Origin: Pleurocapsa sp. MO_226.B13
Lineage (GTDB): Bacteria > Cyanobacteriota > Cyanobacteriia > Cyanobacteriales > Xenococcaceae
Length of the DNA: 8,649 bases
Assembly: GCA_030064795.1 (NCBI GenBank)
Contig: JASJEI010000464.1
Coordinates: forward strand, 1 to 8,649
Reading direction: 5' to 3'
The position numbers and the translations under genes were made by a program. Position 1 is the first letter of the stretch, and each line of letters begins with the position of its first letter. Shown in pieces: positions 1-5,899 of the stretch. Under the pieces are notes generated by a model. That model worked only from the letters and a program-made list of their open reading frames with translations, made no database searches and was not told where the DNA came from.

Positions 1-144
1 CCAAGACACTTCTGGTTCATCTACTCTAGAACGAGACACTAAAATATCCTGAAAATCTTCCCAAAGTTCTCCCCACTGTTGTAAATCAATAACAACAGCG
101 GTTTTTTTGCCTTTATCATCAACTAGATACTGAATTCCTTTCAT
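1..144 (-). CDS. Antitoxin-like small protein, N-terminal part (runs off the window)
   Basis: The frame is open from an ATG at 144-142 to the window edge, giving 48 codons. The product begins MKGIQYLVDDKGKKTAVVID and continues with a W-rich, acidic stretch (QQWGELWEDFQDIL) ending in DEPEVSW. This pattern, a short beta strand, a KKTAVVIDL segment and then an acidic helix containing LWEDF, resembles the small antitoxins common in cyanobacteria, which usually precede a RelE/ParE-type toxin gene. By family knowledge the protein would bind its toxin and its own promoter. A toxin gene, if present, would lie beyond position 1 and cannot be seen. No strong Shine-Dalgarno sequence precedes the ATG. 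The family call rests on recalled similarity, so the gene is more certain than its function. Confidence 0.6.
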   Translation of the reverse strand, partial: MKGIQYLVDDKGKKTAVVIDLQQWGELWEDFQDILVSRSRVDEPEVSW

Positions 145-207
145 TGTGACTAATTTGAATGATGCTATTTTATTTTACAAGAAAGAAGAGATGAGAATAA
201 GAGTTGA

Positions 208-237
208 GTTTTCCTAATGCGATCGCTCTTAGAAAAC
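208..237. repeat. HIP1-centred imperfect dyad 1
   Basis: GTTTTCCTAA at 208-217 pairs with TTAGAAAAC at 229-237, with one bulged C. The loop is the HIP1 octamer at 219-226 plus a few bases. It is the first of three neighbouring dyads built round HIP1. Confidence 0.6.
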
Positions 238-242
238 AAAAC

Positions 243-268
243 TTTCCCAAGGCGATCGCCTTGGGAAA
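243..268. repeat. Perfect 26-bp palindrome centred on HIP1
   Basis: The arm TTTCCCAAGGCGA is followed directly by its exact complement, with no loop, so the axis lies between 255 and 256 inside the HIP1 octamer (252-259). Perfect symmetry is lost at 242/269. Such a sequence could be a two-fold protein-binding site, or simply a copy of a dispersed HIP1 palindrome. Confidence 0.85.
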
Positions 269-274
269 ACTCTT

Positions 275-302
275 GGAACAGAATTGCGATCGCACTTGTT
301 CC
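275..302. repeat. HIP1-centred imperfect dyad 3
   Basis: GGAACA at 275-280 is complementary to TGTTCC at 297-302, and the enclosed TGCGATCGCA (285-294) is itself a 10-bp palindrome containing HIP1. The outer arms are offset by one base from the inner axis, so the dyad is imperfect. Confidence 0.6.
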
Positions 303-387
303 CTAACATATCCATGCTTACATTAGTAGAGGCATTGCTTAGGCCTGTCAAAGCTTCAATGAACAGACACTCGAAGAGGATAATAAG

Positions 388-395
388 GCGATCGC
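388..395. repeat. Isolated HIP1 octamer
   Basis: This is a fourth GCGATCGC copy in the spacer, without matching flanking arms. The next HIP1 copies are at 4804-4811 and 5018-5025 inside mscS and 6128-6135 inside the cotransporter gene. Confidence 0.9.
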
Positions 396-453
396 ATGGG
401 GGACGACGAAGTACGTTGGCTACTATTAGCTCTACATCTACGTAATTAATTAG

Positions 454-481
454 ACGAAATTCACTAAACGGGGAATTTCGT
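454..481 (-). terminator. Stem-loop 3' of parB, possible terminator
   Basis: ACGAAATTC (454-462) and GAATTTCGT (473-481) form a perfect 9-bp stem with a 10-nt loop, 31 nt beyond the parB stop. The position suits a transcript end for the parAB operon. The stem is A/T-rich and no T tract follows on the minus strand, so it is a poor intrinsic terminator. It could instead protect the mRNA 3' end or serve as a ParB binding site. Confidence 0.35.
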
Positions 482-511
482 TCGTATCTATTGTGTCTAC
501 GTTGCCAACAA

Positions 512-1396
512 CTAATTATCTATCAAATTTTTTAGCTGTTTGAGCAAAGCTTCAATTTTTTGACGATTTTTTGGCTCCGACCAGATTTTCTTGTTTCGAG
601 AGAATTTTTGATAAGTTTGGCGTAAATCTTGAATTAATTCATCTGTAGATAAATCCGAGTAGTCAGTAGAGCTATTGTTCTTAGAGCGAGCAATCTTCTG
701 CTTAATCTCATTAAGAGACAAATTATCGGCTATCGCTTCAGTTAGCAGCTCATCTCTAAATTCCGAATCTTTAATCCGTGCTATGGCAATTCCTTTGGTA
801 TACTCTATTTTTCCTTGTCTAATAGCTGATAAGATTGATTCGGGCAAGTTGAGGAGTCTTAAGCGATTAATTACAAACGACTCCCACTTGAGTTTTCCCA
901 GGCTTTTGAAGGTGTTTTCGACCACTTCAGCATCGGAGATGATAACGTTATCATCTCCTTTGTTCATCTTGTAAAGTAGAGAAATAAGATCATCTCTTTC
1001 TCGCTTTAATTTTAATTGCAGAAGCTCTAAAATTCCTTCCGTTTCTTCTACTGGATTCAGGTCTTCTCTTTGAAGATTTTCAACTAGAGCCAAAGTTTTA
1101 GCTTCAGAATCTGAAACCTTTAAAATCTTGACTGGCAGTCGAGTCAAGCCAACTAGTTTCGAGGCTTTTAACCTTCTCTCTCCAGCAATTAATTCTTTCT
1201 GGGGTGTAATTAATAAAGGTTCTAATACTCCATGCTGCTTGATGGATTCTGCTAATTGCTCTAACTTTTCTGGATCGAAGTATTGCCTGACTTGTGAAGT
1301 AGGTAAGACGATTTCATCTATAGGGAGCGATAACTCATTATCACTATCTGGTTCTGAATCTAAAAAATCTTTAAATTGAGGACGTTGTTTAGGCAT
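512..1396 (-). CDS. parB: ParB-type DNA-partition protein (cyanobacterial plasmid form)
   Basis: A 294-residue ParB/RepB/Spo0J-family protein that would bind centromere (parS) sites and stimulate the ParA ATPase during segregation. The N-terminal ParB domain (about 24-118) carries the box GERRLKAS at 72-79, the nucleotide-contacting motif of the family, and ENLQREDLNPVE at 106-117. A charged segment (120-170) precedes the helix-turn-helix region at about 179-210 (RLLNLPESILSAI...), followed by a lysine-rich C-terminus. The segment with KWESFVINRLRLLNLP is, as I recall, characteristic of cyanobacterial plasmid ParBs. I place the start at the ATG at 1396-1394, overlapping the parA stop by 8 nt. 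The frame stays open upstream to a TTG at 1441, but that would add 15 hydrophobic, non-ParB residues and a 53-nt overlap. Translation is probably coupled to parA. Confidence 0.93.
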   Translation of the reverse strand: MPKQRPQFKDFLDSEPDSDNELSLPIDEIVLPTSQVRQYFDPEKLEQLAESIKQHGVLEPLLITPQKELIAGERRLKASKLVGLTRLPVKILKVSDSEAKTLALVENLQREDLNPVEETEGILELLQLKLKRERDDLISLLYKMNKGDDNVIISDAEVVENTFKSLGKLKWESFVINRLRLLNLPESILSAIRQGKIEYTKGIAIARIKDSEFRDELLTEAIADNLSLNEIKQKIARSKNNSSTDYSDLSTDELIQDLRQTYQKFSRNKKIWSEPKNRQKIEALLKQLKNLIDN

Positions 1397-2027
1397 GGAT
1401 CGATAAAGCTTCTTCAAATAAGGAACTATAAAAATTGGCAACTTCTCTAGCTTTCGTTCCCTGTAGGGTAAATGCGGTCGAACGACTAGCAGGAGCGTCT
1501 TGAATCAATTGCCGTTGGTAAATAACTGTATTAGCAAGAGTAATGTGAGAATGTTGTTGTAAATATTCTTGAGCTTCAATTAGAGCGCGTGTTCCCTTAG
1601 TAGCTCTGCTAATAAATGCTAACCCTTTTGGTGAACCATCTTTTCTAATTTTTTGGGCATGTTTGATCTGACGAAATGTTTTATTGGCACTATCCACATC
1701 CAAGACTCCAGGCTGTACTGGTACTAGAACCAGATCGGAACAATATATAGCAGCTTTAGTAACTTCTCCCAAACTACCAGGACAATCAATTATCAAGTAT
1801 TGATATTTATCTGCTTGATCTTGAGCTAATTCAAACAACTCTTCTGGATCTCGCTCTATTTGGCTATTGTAATTTCCACCTTGTATCCAACGGGTACTGC
1901 TCTCTTGCGAATCCGCATCGATGAGTAAAGTGTCTCCTTTTTGACTACACCAATGCAGGAGATGTACCGCACAAGAGGATTTTCCCGTGCCGCCTTTTTG
2001 ATTGGCTACAGCAATAACTAAACCCAT
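1389..2027 (-). CDS. parA: ParA-type partition ATPase
   Basis: A 212-residue deviant-Walker ATPase of the ParA/MinD superfamily. It would bind ATP and nonspecific DNA and be driven by ParB to position plasmid or chromosome copies. Visible motifs are the deviant Walker A KGGTGKS (11-17, signature lysine K11), Walker A' IDADSQ (36-41) and Walker B LIIDCPG (78-84). The protein begins directly with the P-loop strand and has no N-terminal helix-turn-helix, as in small type Ib ParAs. These do not usually repress their own operon, so regulation probably falls to ParB or another factor. The ATG is at 2027-2025. TAA at 1391-1389 overlaps the parB start, giving an operon. The IS-like element ends 116 nt upstream, with its transposase on the same strand, so readthrough into parA is possible. 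Confidence 0.96.
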   Translation of the reverse strand: MGLVIAVANQKGGTGKSSCAVHLLHWCSQKGDTLLIDADSQESSTRWIQGGNYNSQIERDPEELFELAQDQADKYQYLIIDCPGSLGEVTKAAIYCSDLVLVPVQPGVLDVDSANKTFRQIKHAQKIRKDGSPKGLAFISRATKGTRALIEAQEYLQQHSHITLANTVIYQRQLIQDAPASRSTAFTLQGTKAREVANFYSSLFEEALSIHA

Positions 2028-2060
2028 ATATTAGTGTTTTTTAACTGCGCTCATATATTA
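2025..2060. repeat. CATATATTA direct repeat at the parA start
   Basis: The nonamer CATATATTA occurs at 2025-2033, where it includes the parA start codon, and again at 2052-2060, a spacing of 27 bp. Two copies on the same face in the leader of a partition operon could be operator half-sites, but A/T-rich sequence makes chance a real alternative. Confidence 0.35.
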
Positions 2061-2142
2061 ACGTACTTATCAATCAAATATGACTGAAAATCCTGAGAAA
2101 AAATAACCTCGATCTAGGCGGAAATAGAAGGTTGCTGCAACG

Positions 2143-2161
2143 ACTGGAGTTTAGACTAAAT
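2143..2161. repeat. Left terminal inverted repeat of the IS-like element
   Basis: It matches the complement of 3689-3707 at all 19 positions. Its inner part, TTTAGACTAAA (2151-2161 within one base), is itself an 11-bp palindrome with an odd centre, which suggests a two-fold transposase contact. It lies downstream of the transposase stop and 116 nt upstream of parA. Confidence 0.9.
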
Positions 2162-2238
2162 AGATTGAATATATAGTCAACTTAGTAAGTAGATGGATTT
2201 TAACAATCAATCATTACCATCAAAAAAGTGGCAATAAT

Positions 2239-3568
2239 TTAAGCTGTTTTACTCTCTTGTTGTGCTTTTTTTTGACTTTCAAACCTACCTTTTCCTTTTT
2301 TAACGATAGGATATCGTCTTTTTTTAGTCCGAATTTTGCCCTTCTGCCAACCAGGTGATTTTCCACGAGGTTTGGGAGCAGATGCTGGTGTGCCAATCAT
2401 GGCAATAACTGTCCCAAAACTTTGAGCAACTCTTCCAGGAGTTAAATTTACCTGTGGCTTCTGCCAGGGCAAAGGATGATCCACAATGATTCCACGAGCC
2501 AGCCATAACTCCCATGTCATCATGGGCATTAAATCACTCCATCGGTCACACTGCTCTTTAGTGCCTAAGTTGGGCAAAGTCCAGTGTAGTCGTTGTTTGG
2601 CGAAACGATACCAGTGTTCAATGCTAAAGCGACGTAAATATAATCTAACCACTTCAATTAACGTGGGCATCTGTTCCCCATGCCAAGCCAGCCACAGTGG
2701 TTTACTCTTAGGAGAGTCTAATTGTTCGACCCGAATCAAAGATAGTTTTCGATCAGCAGCTTGCCGAAAATGGAATTTATACCAAGCTTGAATCTTAATG
2801 AGTCCTAATTTGGGGTCTTCTAACTCCGCCATTTCATCTTCACTGAGCCAGGTTTTTGGGTCATTAAGTTTCAACTTGTGACCATGTTTTCTGGGACGAC
2901 CACGACCATCATAAGTCTTGGGTTCGCCATAGAAACAACGATTAGAACTAAGGCGCATTAATTGATCACAGGGAATCGCTGCGGTTTGTTGGACAAAGGA
3001 TGCACATCCATACTGACTATCGACTACCAAAATAGGTCTGGGGTCTAATTGAGAACAAACTTTTGTCAACTGTTGGCTTAATTTACCGATCGCAGTTTCA
3101 CTGCTGCTAATTCTTTCATGCAGTAATGGCAATACCCAACTTCCTTGTTTTTCGGGGATATAAGCCATAGTACTATATCCCAAGCCAACTCCAATGGGTC
3201 TATTAACTGATATTCGACTGGGCTGATGTTCATAAGTTCTTTCTTGAAGAGTCTTCGCATCTGGTCGCAACCAAGCACGCACGATCTCCCACCAATATTG
3301 GTCTTTGATTTGAGGTTATTTGCTGGGCGTAAGCCTTCATCAATTGATCTCGTGATGGATTGCAATCTTCTAAGGATTCATAGGTACTGTGCCATTGTCG
3401 CCGAAATACTGGTGAAAGGGATAGTTCGGCAAGAGAGCTGGGATGACGACTTAATATGGCAGCATCAGTTAATTCAAACACTGCGTCTTTAGCATTACCT
3501 AAACAATGATAAACTTGGTCACGAAATAATTTTAATTTACAATCAGGCATTTTGGAACTATTTGTCAT
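2239..3568 (-). pseudogene. DDE transposase with a single-base frameshift
   Basis: Two overlapping frames make one transposase of about 442 residues. The first, from ATG 3568, encodes an N-terminal segment with the pattern AELSLSPVFRRQWHSTYESL and ends its real homology at ILVGDRA, where D95 is probably the first catalytic aspartate. The second resumes at AWLRPDAKTLQERTYEHQP and carries LVVDSQYG (second aspartate) and RRFSIEHWYRF (probable catalytic glutamate), then a basic tail rich in K, R, P and G. The codons read GGA GAT CGT GCG, then an extra T (near 3277), then GCT TGG. Removing that base joins both halves. No slippery A/T heptamer lies at the join, so a mutation or sequencing error is likelier than programmed frameshifting. 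Unfused, neither half holds all three acidic residues, so the copy is probably inactive unless supplied in trans. Confidence 0.85.
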
Positions 3569-3581
3569 TTAATGCCTGATT
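3541..3581 (-). promoter_or_regulatory. Hairpin over the transposase ribosome binding site and start codon
   Basis: AATCAGGCATT (3541-3551) and AATGCCTGATT (3571-3581) form a perfect 11-bp stem with a 19-nt loop. In the transposase mRNA the 5' arm holds the only Shine-Dalgarno-like AGG (complement of 3575-3577), six bases before the ATG at 3568-3566, and the ATG lies in the loop. The second possible start, ATG at 3550 (MPDCK), lies in the 3' arm. The stem would therefore hide the initiation region in long transcripts entering from outside, a control known in several IS families. The structure is seen; the role is inferred. Confidence 0.6.
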
Positions 3582-3660
3582 TTATCTTTATTTGGCTATT
3601 TTCGCGCCTTCAGTTTTTCTATCGACTCAACATTCTTCACCATTATTGGGTAGTTAATTA

Positions 3661-3678
3661 CTAAACGGTTTAGTTTAG
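3661..3678. repeat. Subterminal CTAAAC/GTTTAG repeats at the right IS end
   Basis: CTAAAC (3661-3666) and GTTTAG (3668-3673) form a 13-bp palindrome, and a further GTTTAG lies at 3673-3678. The same hexamer, as CTAAAC, is inside the right terminal repeat (3696-3701). Repeated hexamers near one end look like additional transposase-binding sites. The left end has only the copy inside its terminal repeat. Confidence 0.5.
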
Positions 3679-3688
3679 CAATTGATTG

Positions 3689-3707
3689 ATTTAGTCTAAA
3701 CTCCAGT
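3689..3707. repeat. Right terminal inverted repeat of the IS-like element
   Basis: It is the exact complement of 2143-2161 over 19 bases. It lies upstream of the transposase gene, about 120 nt from its start codon. Similarity between the two ends stops abruptly on the inner side. Confidence 0.9.
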
Positions 3708-3814
3708 ACCTTGTTTTGCTTCTAAAAAAGCTAAAAGGAAATATTACGATGCTATTTCGTTTACCAAGATTTCGGAATTGAAGTGTTCTAAAATTTAGCT
3801 GTCCTCAAATAAAT

Positions 3815-4129
3815 GTGTCAGGCAGCCAGGCTTATGATAGTGACCTGGAGCGAGTAGAACGAGTCACTTTAGAAGTTGCCCGAGAAACTATTACCAAGAT
3901 TACAGGTGGAGTTCCTGAATTCAATCCTTTTATTCGTTATTACCAATTTGATTATTTTAGAATTAATTTTCTAGTATATCTCCGAATTCAAGAGTTTTAT
4001 GACAGCTTATTAATAAGACATGAATTCATTAAAAGATTGCATCAGCGTTATCGACAAGAGAAGATCGAAATTCCTTTAGCTGTACCAATTAATTATTTAC
4101 CTGAATCTTGGAACGAAAATAATCATTAA
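3815..4129 (+). pseudogene. MscS channel remnant: C-terminal cytoplasmic domain only
   Basis: The open frame encodes 104 residues if the GTG at 3815 is used. AYDSDLERVERVTLEVARE followed by IRYYQFDYFRINFLVYLRIQ and HEFIKRLHQRYRQEKIEIP has the order and spacing of the alpha/beta C-terminal domain of MscS proteins: AY.SDLE, then F.D..INF.V.V, then RSEL...I..RF....IEIP. The transmembrane helices, pore helix and beta domain are absent. In the same frame a TGA at 3779 cuts off a short stretch starting with ATG 3749, which has an AAAAGGAAA ribosome-binding-like sequence. I see no MscS-like residues farther upstream, and the left flank of the IS shows none, so this is not a simple gene split by the IS. 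A short expressed soluble protein is possible but less likely. It is clearly diverged from, not a recent duplicate of, the intact mscS 80 nt downstream. Confidence 0.6.
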
Positions 4130-4209
4130 CCTTCGACAACTAATAATAAATATCTTTTGCTAATCATGTAGCTCAATAAATAAGCCCACAAATCCCTAAT
4201 TATTTAGCT

Positions 4210-5883
4210 ATGTCTTATAAAAATCGATTGACTGGGAATTTCTGCCAACGACAAAGCTTTAAATTTTCTTGGAAAAGAATAGTTTTAGTGATTTTGTCCT
4301 GGTTCTTTCTTTTAGTGACACCCGTTTGGGCCCAAAACAATAGTTTTTCTAGAGAAAAATTGCCGATATTTTCGGGTGATTCCACTGTAGCTAAAACTAA
4401 GGCAGCAATAGCCATTGATGCTCGAGAAATTTTTCAGGTAAGTGATACAAATGAATTAACTGCCGAACAACGCGCCCAGATAATTAATTCCGAACTTCAA
4501 ATCGCGCTCGACTCATCCAAGCCTCCTGAAATTGAAATTAAACAACACAATCGATTACCAGTTATTTATCTTAACGAACGCTATTTACTGACAGTTACTC
4601 CTAATGATGTCACTAAGGGCAATACTGTAGATAATCAAGCTAGTATTTGGGCAACAAGGCTAGAAAAAACGCTCAAACAGGCACAATTAGCTAGAACCCC
4701 TCAACATATTTGGCAAAAGTCAATTTTAGCGGCGTTCGTGCTGGTGTTAGTTTTGGCCACCGAGCGAGTGCTGGGTTGGCTCGAACATTATTCTTGGCCC
4801 AAAGCGATCGCCAAGCTGCTTCCAGGCACTAATCCCGCCCATTTGGAGTCTCCCAATGAGGGGTTACTATTTAAAGCCAAACTAATCATAGCCAGAGTGA
4901 TTTTATGGCTAGTCACCGCTTACTGGTTGAGTGGTTTGTTTCCTCAGTCCCGTCTGTGGCGCAATAAGACGATCGCTCTTTTGTGGGGTAGCTTGAAGAC
5001 TTCTTTGTTTACCCTGGGCGATCGCTCTTATTCCCTAATCGATCTGCTAATCTTAGCAGGTTTGTTTTGGGGACTGTTCTCAGCTACTCAAACTTTTACC
5101 AGTCTATTACGAACCAGAATTCTGCAACAGACGCGGATCAGTCGGGGTTCGCAAGAAGTTATTTTTGTCATCGTCAAGTACAGCTTAATTTCCTTGGGCA
5201 CGATTATTCTGCTGCAAGTGTGGGGCTTAAACCTCAGTTCCCTAGCCATCTTAGGTAGTGCCTTGGGTGTCGGTATTGGTTTGGGGTTGCAAGACATTGC
5301 CAAAAACTTTGCCAGTGGTGTGGTGCTGTTATTCGAGCGTTCGGTACAAGTAGGCGATTTTATTGAAGTTAACGGACATAAAGGTACAGTCGAACGGATA
5401 CAGGCTCGCAGTATTGTCCTCAAAACCTTAGACCGCGTTTCTATTGTCGTTCCTAACTCCCGCTTGTTAGCAGATGAGGTGATTAACTGGAGTCACGATA
5501 GTCCAATTTCCCGCTTTGTTTTACCCGTTGGGGTAGCCTATGGTTGCGATCCCGAAGCCGTCAAAGGAGTTCTCTTACAGGTGGCAGAAGAACATCCAGA
5601 AGTTTTAGATTATCCTCTGCCCCAAGTGTTTTTTACGGGTTTTGGAGATAGTTCTCTAGACTTTGAACTACTCGTCTGGATTGCCGAACCGAGTCGTGAA
5701 TCACCGCTCAAAAGCGAACTGTATTTTCGACTCGAGAAGGTTTTGCGCGCTCGCCACCTTGAAATTCCTTTCCCCCAAAGAGATTTACACCTGCGGGGGA
5801 ATTTCCCGCTAGGAATCTCCCCCGATTTGGAAGCTGCCCTAATACGCTGGCTCAATAATTCCCCCAATCGTCCATCTAATTAA
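4210..5883 (+). CDS. MscS-family mechanosensitive channel with signal peptide
   Basis: A 557-residue small-conductance mechanosensitive channel of the inner membrane, which would open under membrane tension and release ions and solutes during hypo-osmotic shock. Residues 22-41 form a signal peptide with a likely cut after VWA (39-41). Residues 42-170 are a predicted periplasmic domain without a motif I recognise. Membrane segments lie near 171-188, 223-243, 276-296 and 317-338. The pore-lining helix is at about 342-374, with the Gly/Ala pattern LGSALGVGIGLGLQDIAKNFASG. The beta domain follows (377-435: VGDFIEVNGHKGTVERIQARS and VPNSRLL), then the alpha/beta domain (436-525: VGVAYGCDPEA, FGDSSLDFELLVW, RHLEIPFPQRDL). 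It is much longer than E. coli MscS (286 residues) because of the N-terminal extension. The ATG at 4210 lacks a clear Shine-Dalgarno sequence but gives a complete signal peptide. It is probably co-transcribed with the cotransporter gene 16 nt downstream. Confidence 0.95.
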   Translation: MSYKNRLTGNFCQRQSFKFSWKRIVLVILSWFFLLVTPVWAQNNSFSREKLPIFSGDSTVAKTKAAIAIDAREIFQVSDTNELTAEQRAQIINSELQIALDSSKPPEIEIKQHNRLPVIYLNERYLLTVTPNDVTKGNTVDNQASIWATRLEKTLKQAQLARTPQHIWQKSILAAFVLVLVLATERVLGWLEHYSWPKAIAKLLPGTNPAHLESPNEGLLFKAKLIIARVILWLVTAYWLSGLFPQSRLWRNKTIALLWGSLKTSLFTLGDRSYSLIDLLILAGLFWGLFSATQTFTSLLRTRILQQTRISRGSQEVIFVIVKYSLISLGTIILLQVWGLNLSSLAILGSALGVGIGLGLQDIAKNFASGVVLLFERSVQVGDFIEVNGHKGTVERIQARSIVLKTLDRVSIVVPNSRLLADEVINWSHDSPISRFVLPVGVAYGCDPEAVKGVLLQVAEEHPEVLDYPLPQVFFTGFGDSSLDFELLVWIAEPSRESPLKSELYFRLEKVLRARHLEIPFPQRDLHLRGNFPLGISPDLEAALIRWLNNSPNRPSN

Positions 5884-5899
5884 TTAAAACTACCTCATC

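Larger units (their letters stand above)
145..511. other. Noncoding spacer between antitoxin gene and parB, rich in HIP1 and dyads
   Basis: I see no convincing gene here. The stretch lies between the start of the antitoxin-like gene and the stop of parB, both on the minus strand. It holds four HIP1 octamers (219-226, 252-259, 286-293, 388-395) and three consecutive dyads centred on the first three of them. It also holds a 9-bp stem-loop at 454-481 and the heptamer TCTACGT twice (437-443, 496-502). It must contain the antitoxin promoter and the parB transcript end, and could hold the partition site (parS), but no known consensus proves either. Confidence 0.7.
2143..3707 (-). mobile_element. 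IS-like element with 19-bp terminal inverted repeats
   Basis: A 1565-bp element bounded by perfect 19-bp inverted repeats at 2143-2161 and 3689-3707 (ACTGGAGTTTAGACTAAAT and its complement). Between them lies a single transposase gene on the minus strand, interrupted by one frameshift. The next bases outward (CG on the left, AC on the right) and their wider flanks show no clear target-site duplication, so the insertion may be old or rearranged. Size, intact inverted repeats and gene arrangement fit a DDE-type IS, possibly near IS701 or a related cyanobacterial group. I cannot name the IS without a search. Confidence 0.85.

Noticed and set aside
145..511. tRNA or other structured RNA gene in the spacer
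   Set aside because: No T-loop GGTTCGAAT-type sequence or acceptor-stem pairing is visible; the dyads are explained by HIP1 palindromes.
1397..1441. Upstream TTG start for parB adding 15 residues
   Set aside because: The extra residues are hydrophobic and unlike ParB N-termini, the overlap with parA would be 53 nt, and the ATG at 1396 gives the usual short operon overlap.
2080..2106. 8-codon frame beginning ATGACTGAAAA, sharing 11 bases with 8411-8421
   Set aside because: Too short to support as a gene, and the shared 11 bases are low-complexity enough to be chance.
3078..3365. 95-codon minus-strand frame inside the transposase
   Set aside because: It is the third frame over the transposase; the protein-like family pattern is carried by the other two frames.
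5088..5423. 111-codon minus-strand frame inside mscS
   Set aside because: Antisense to a gene with clear MscS motifs, and rich in Arg, Ser, Thr and Pro as expected of a shadow frame.
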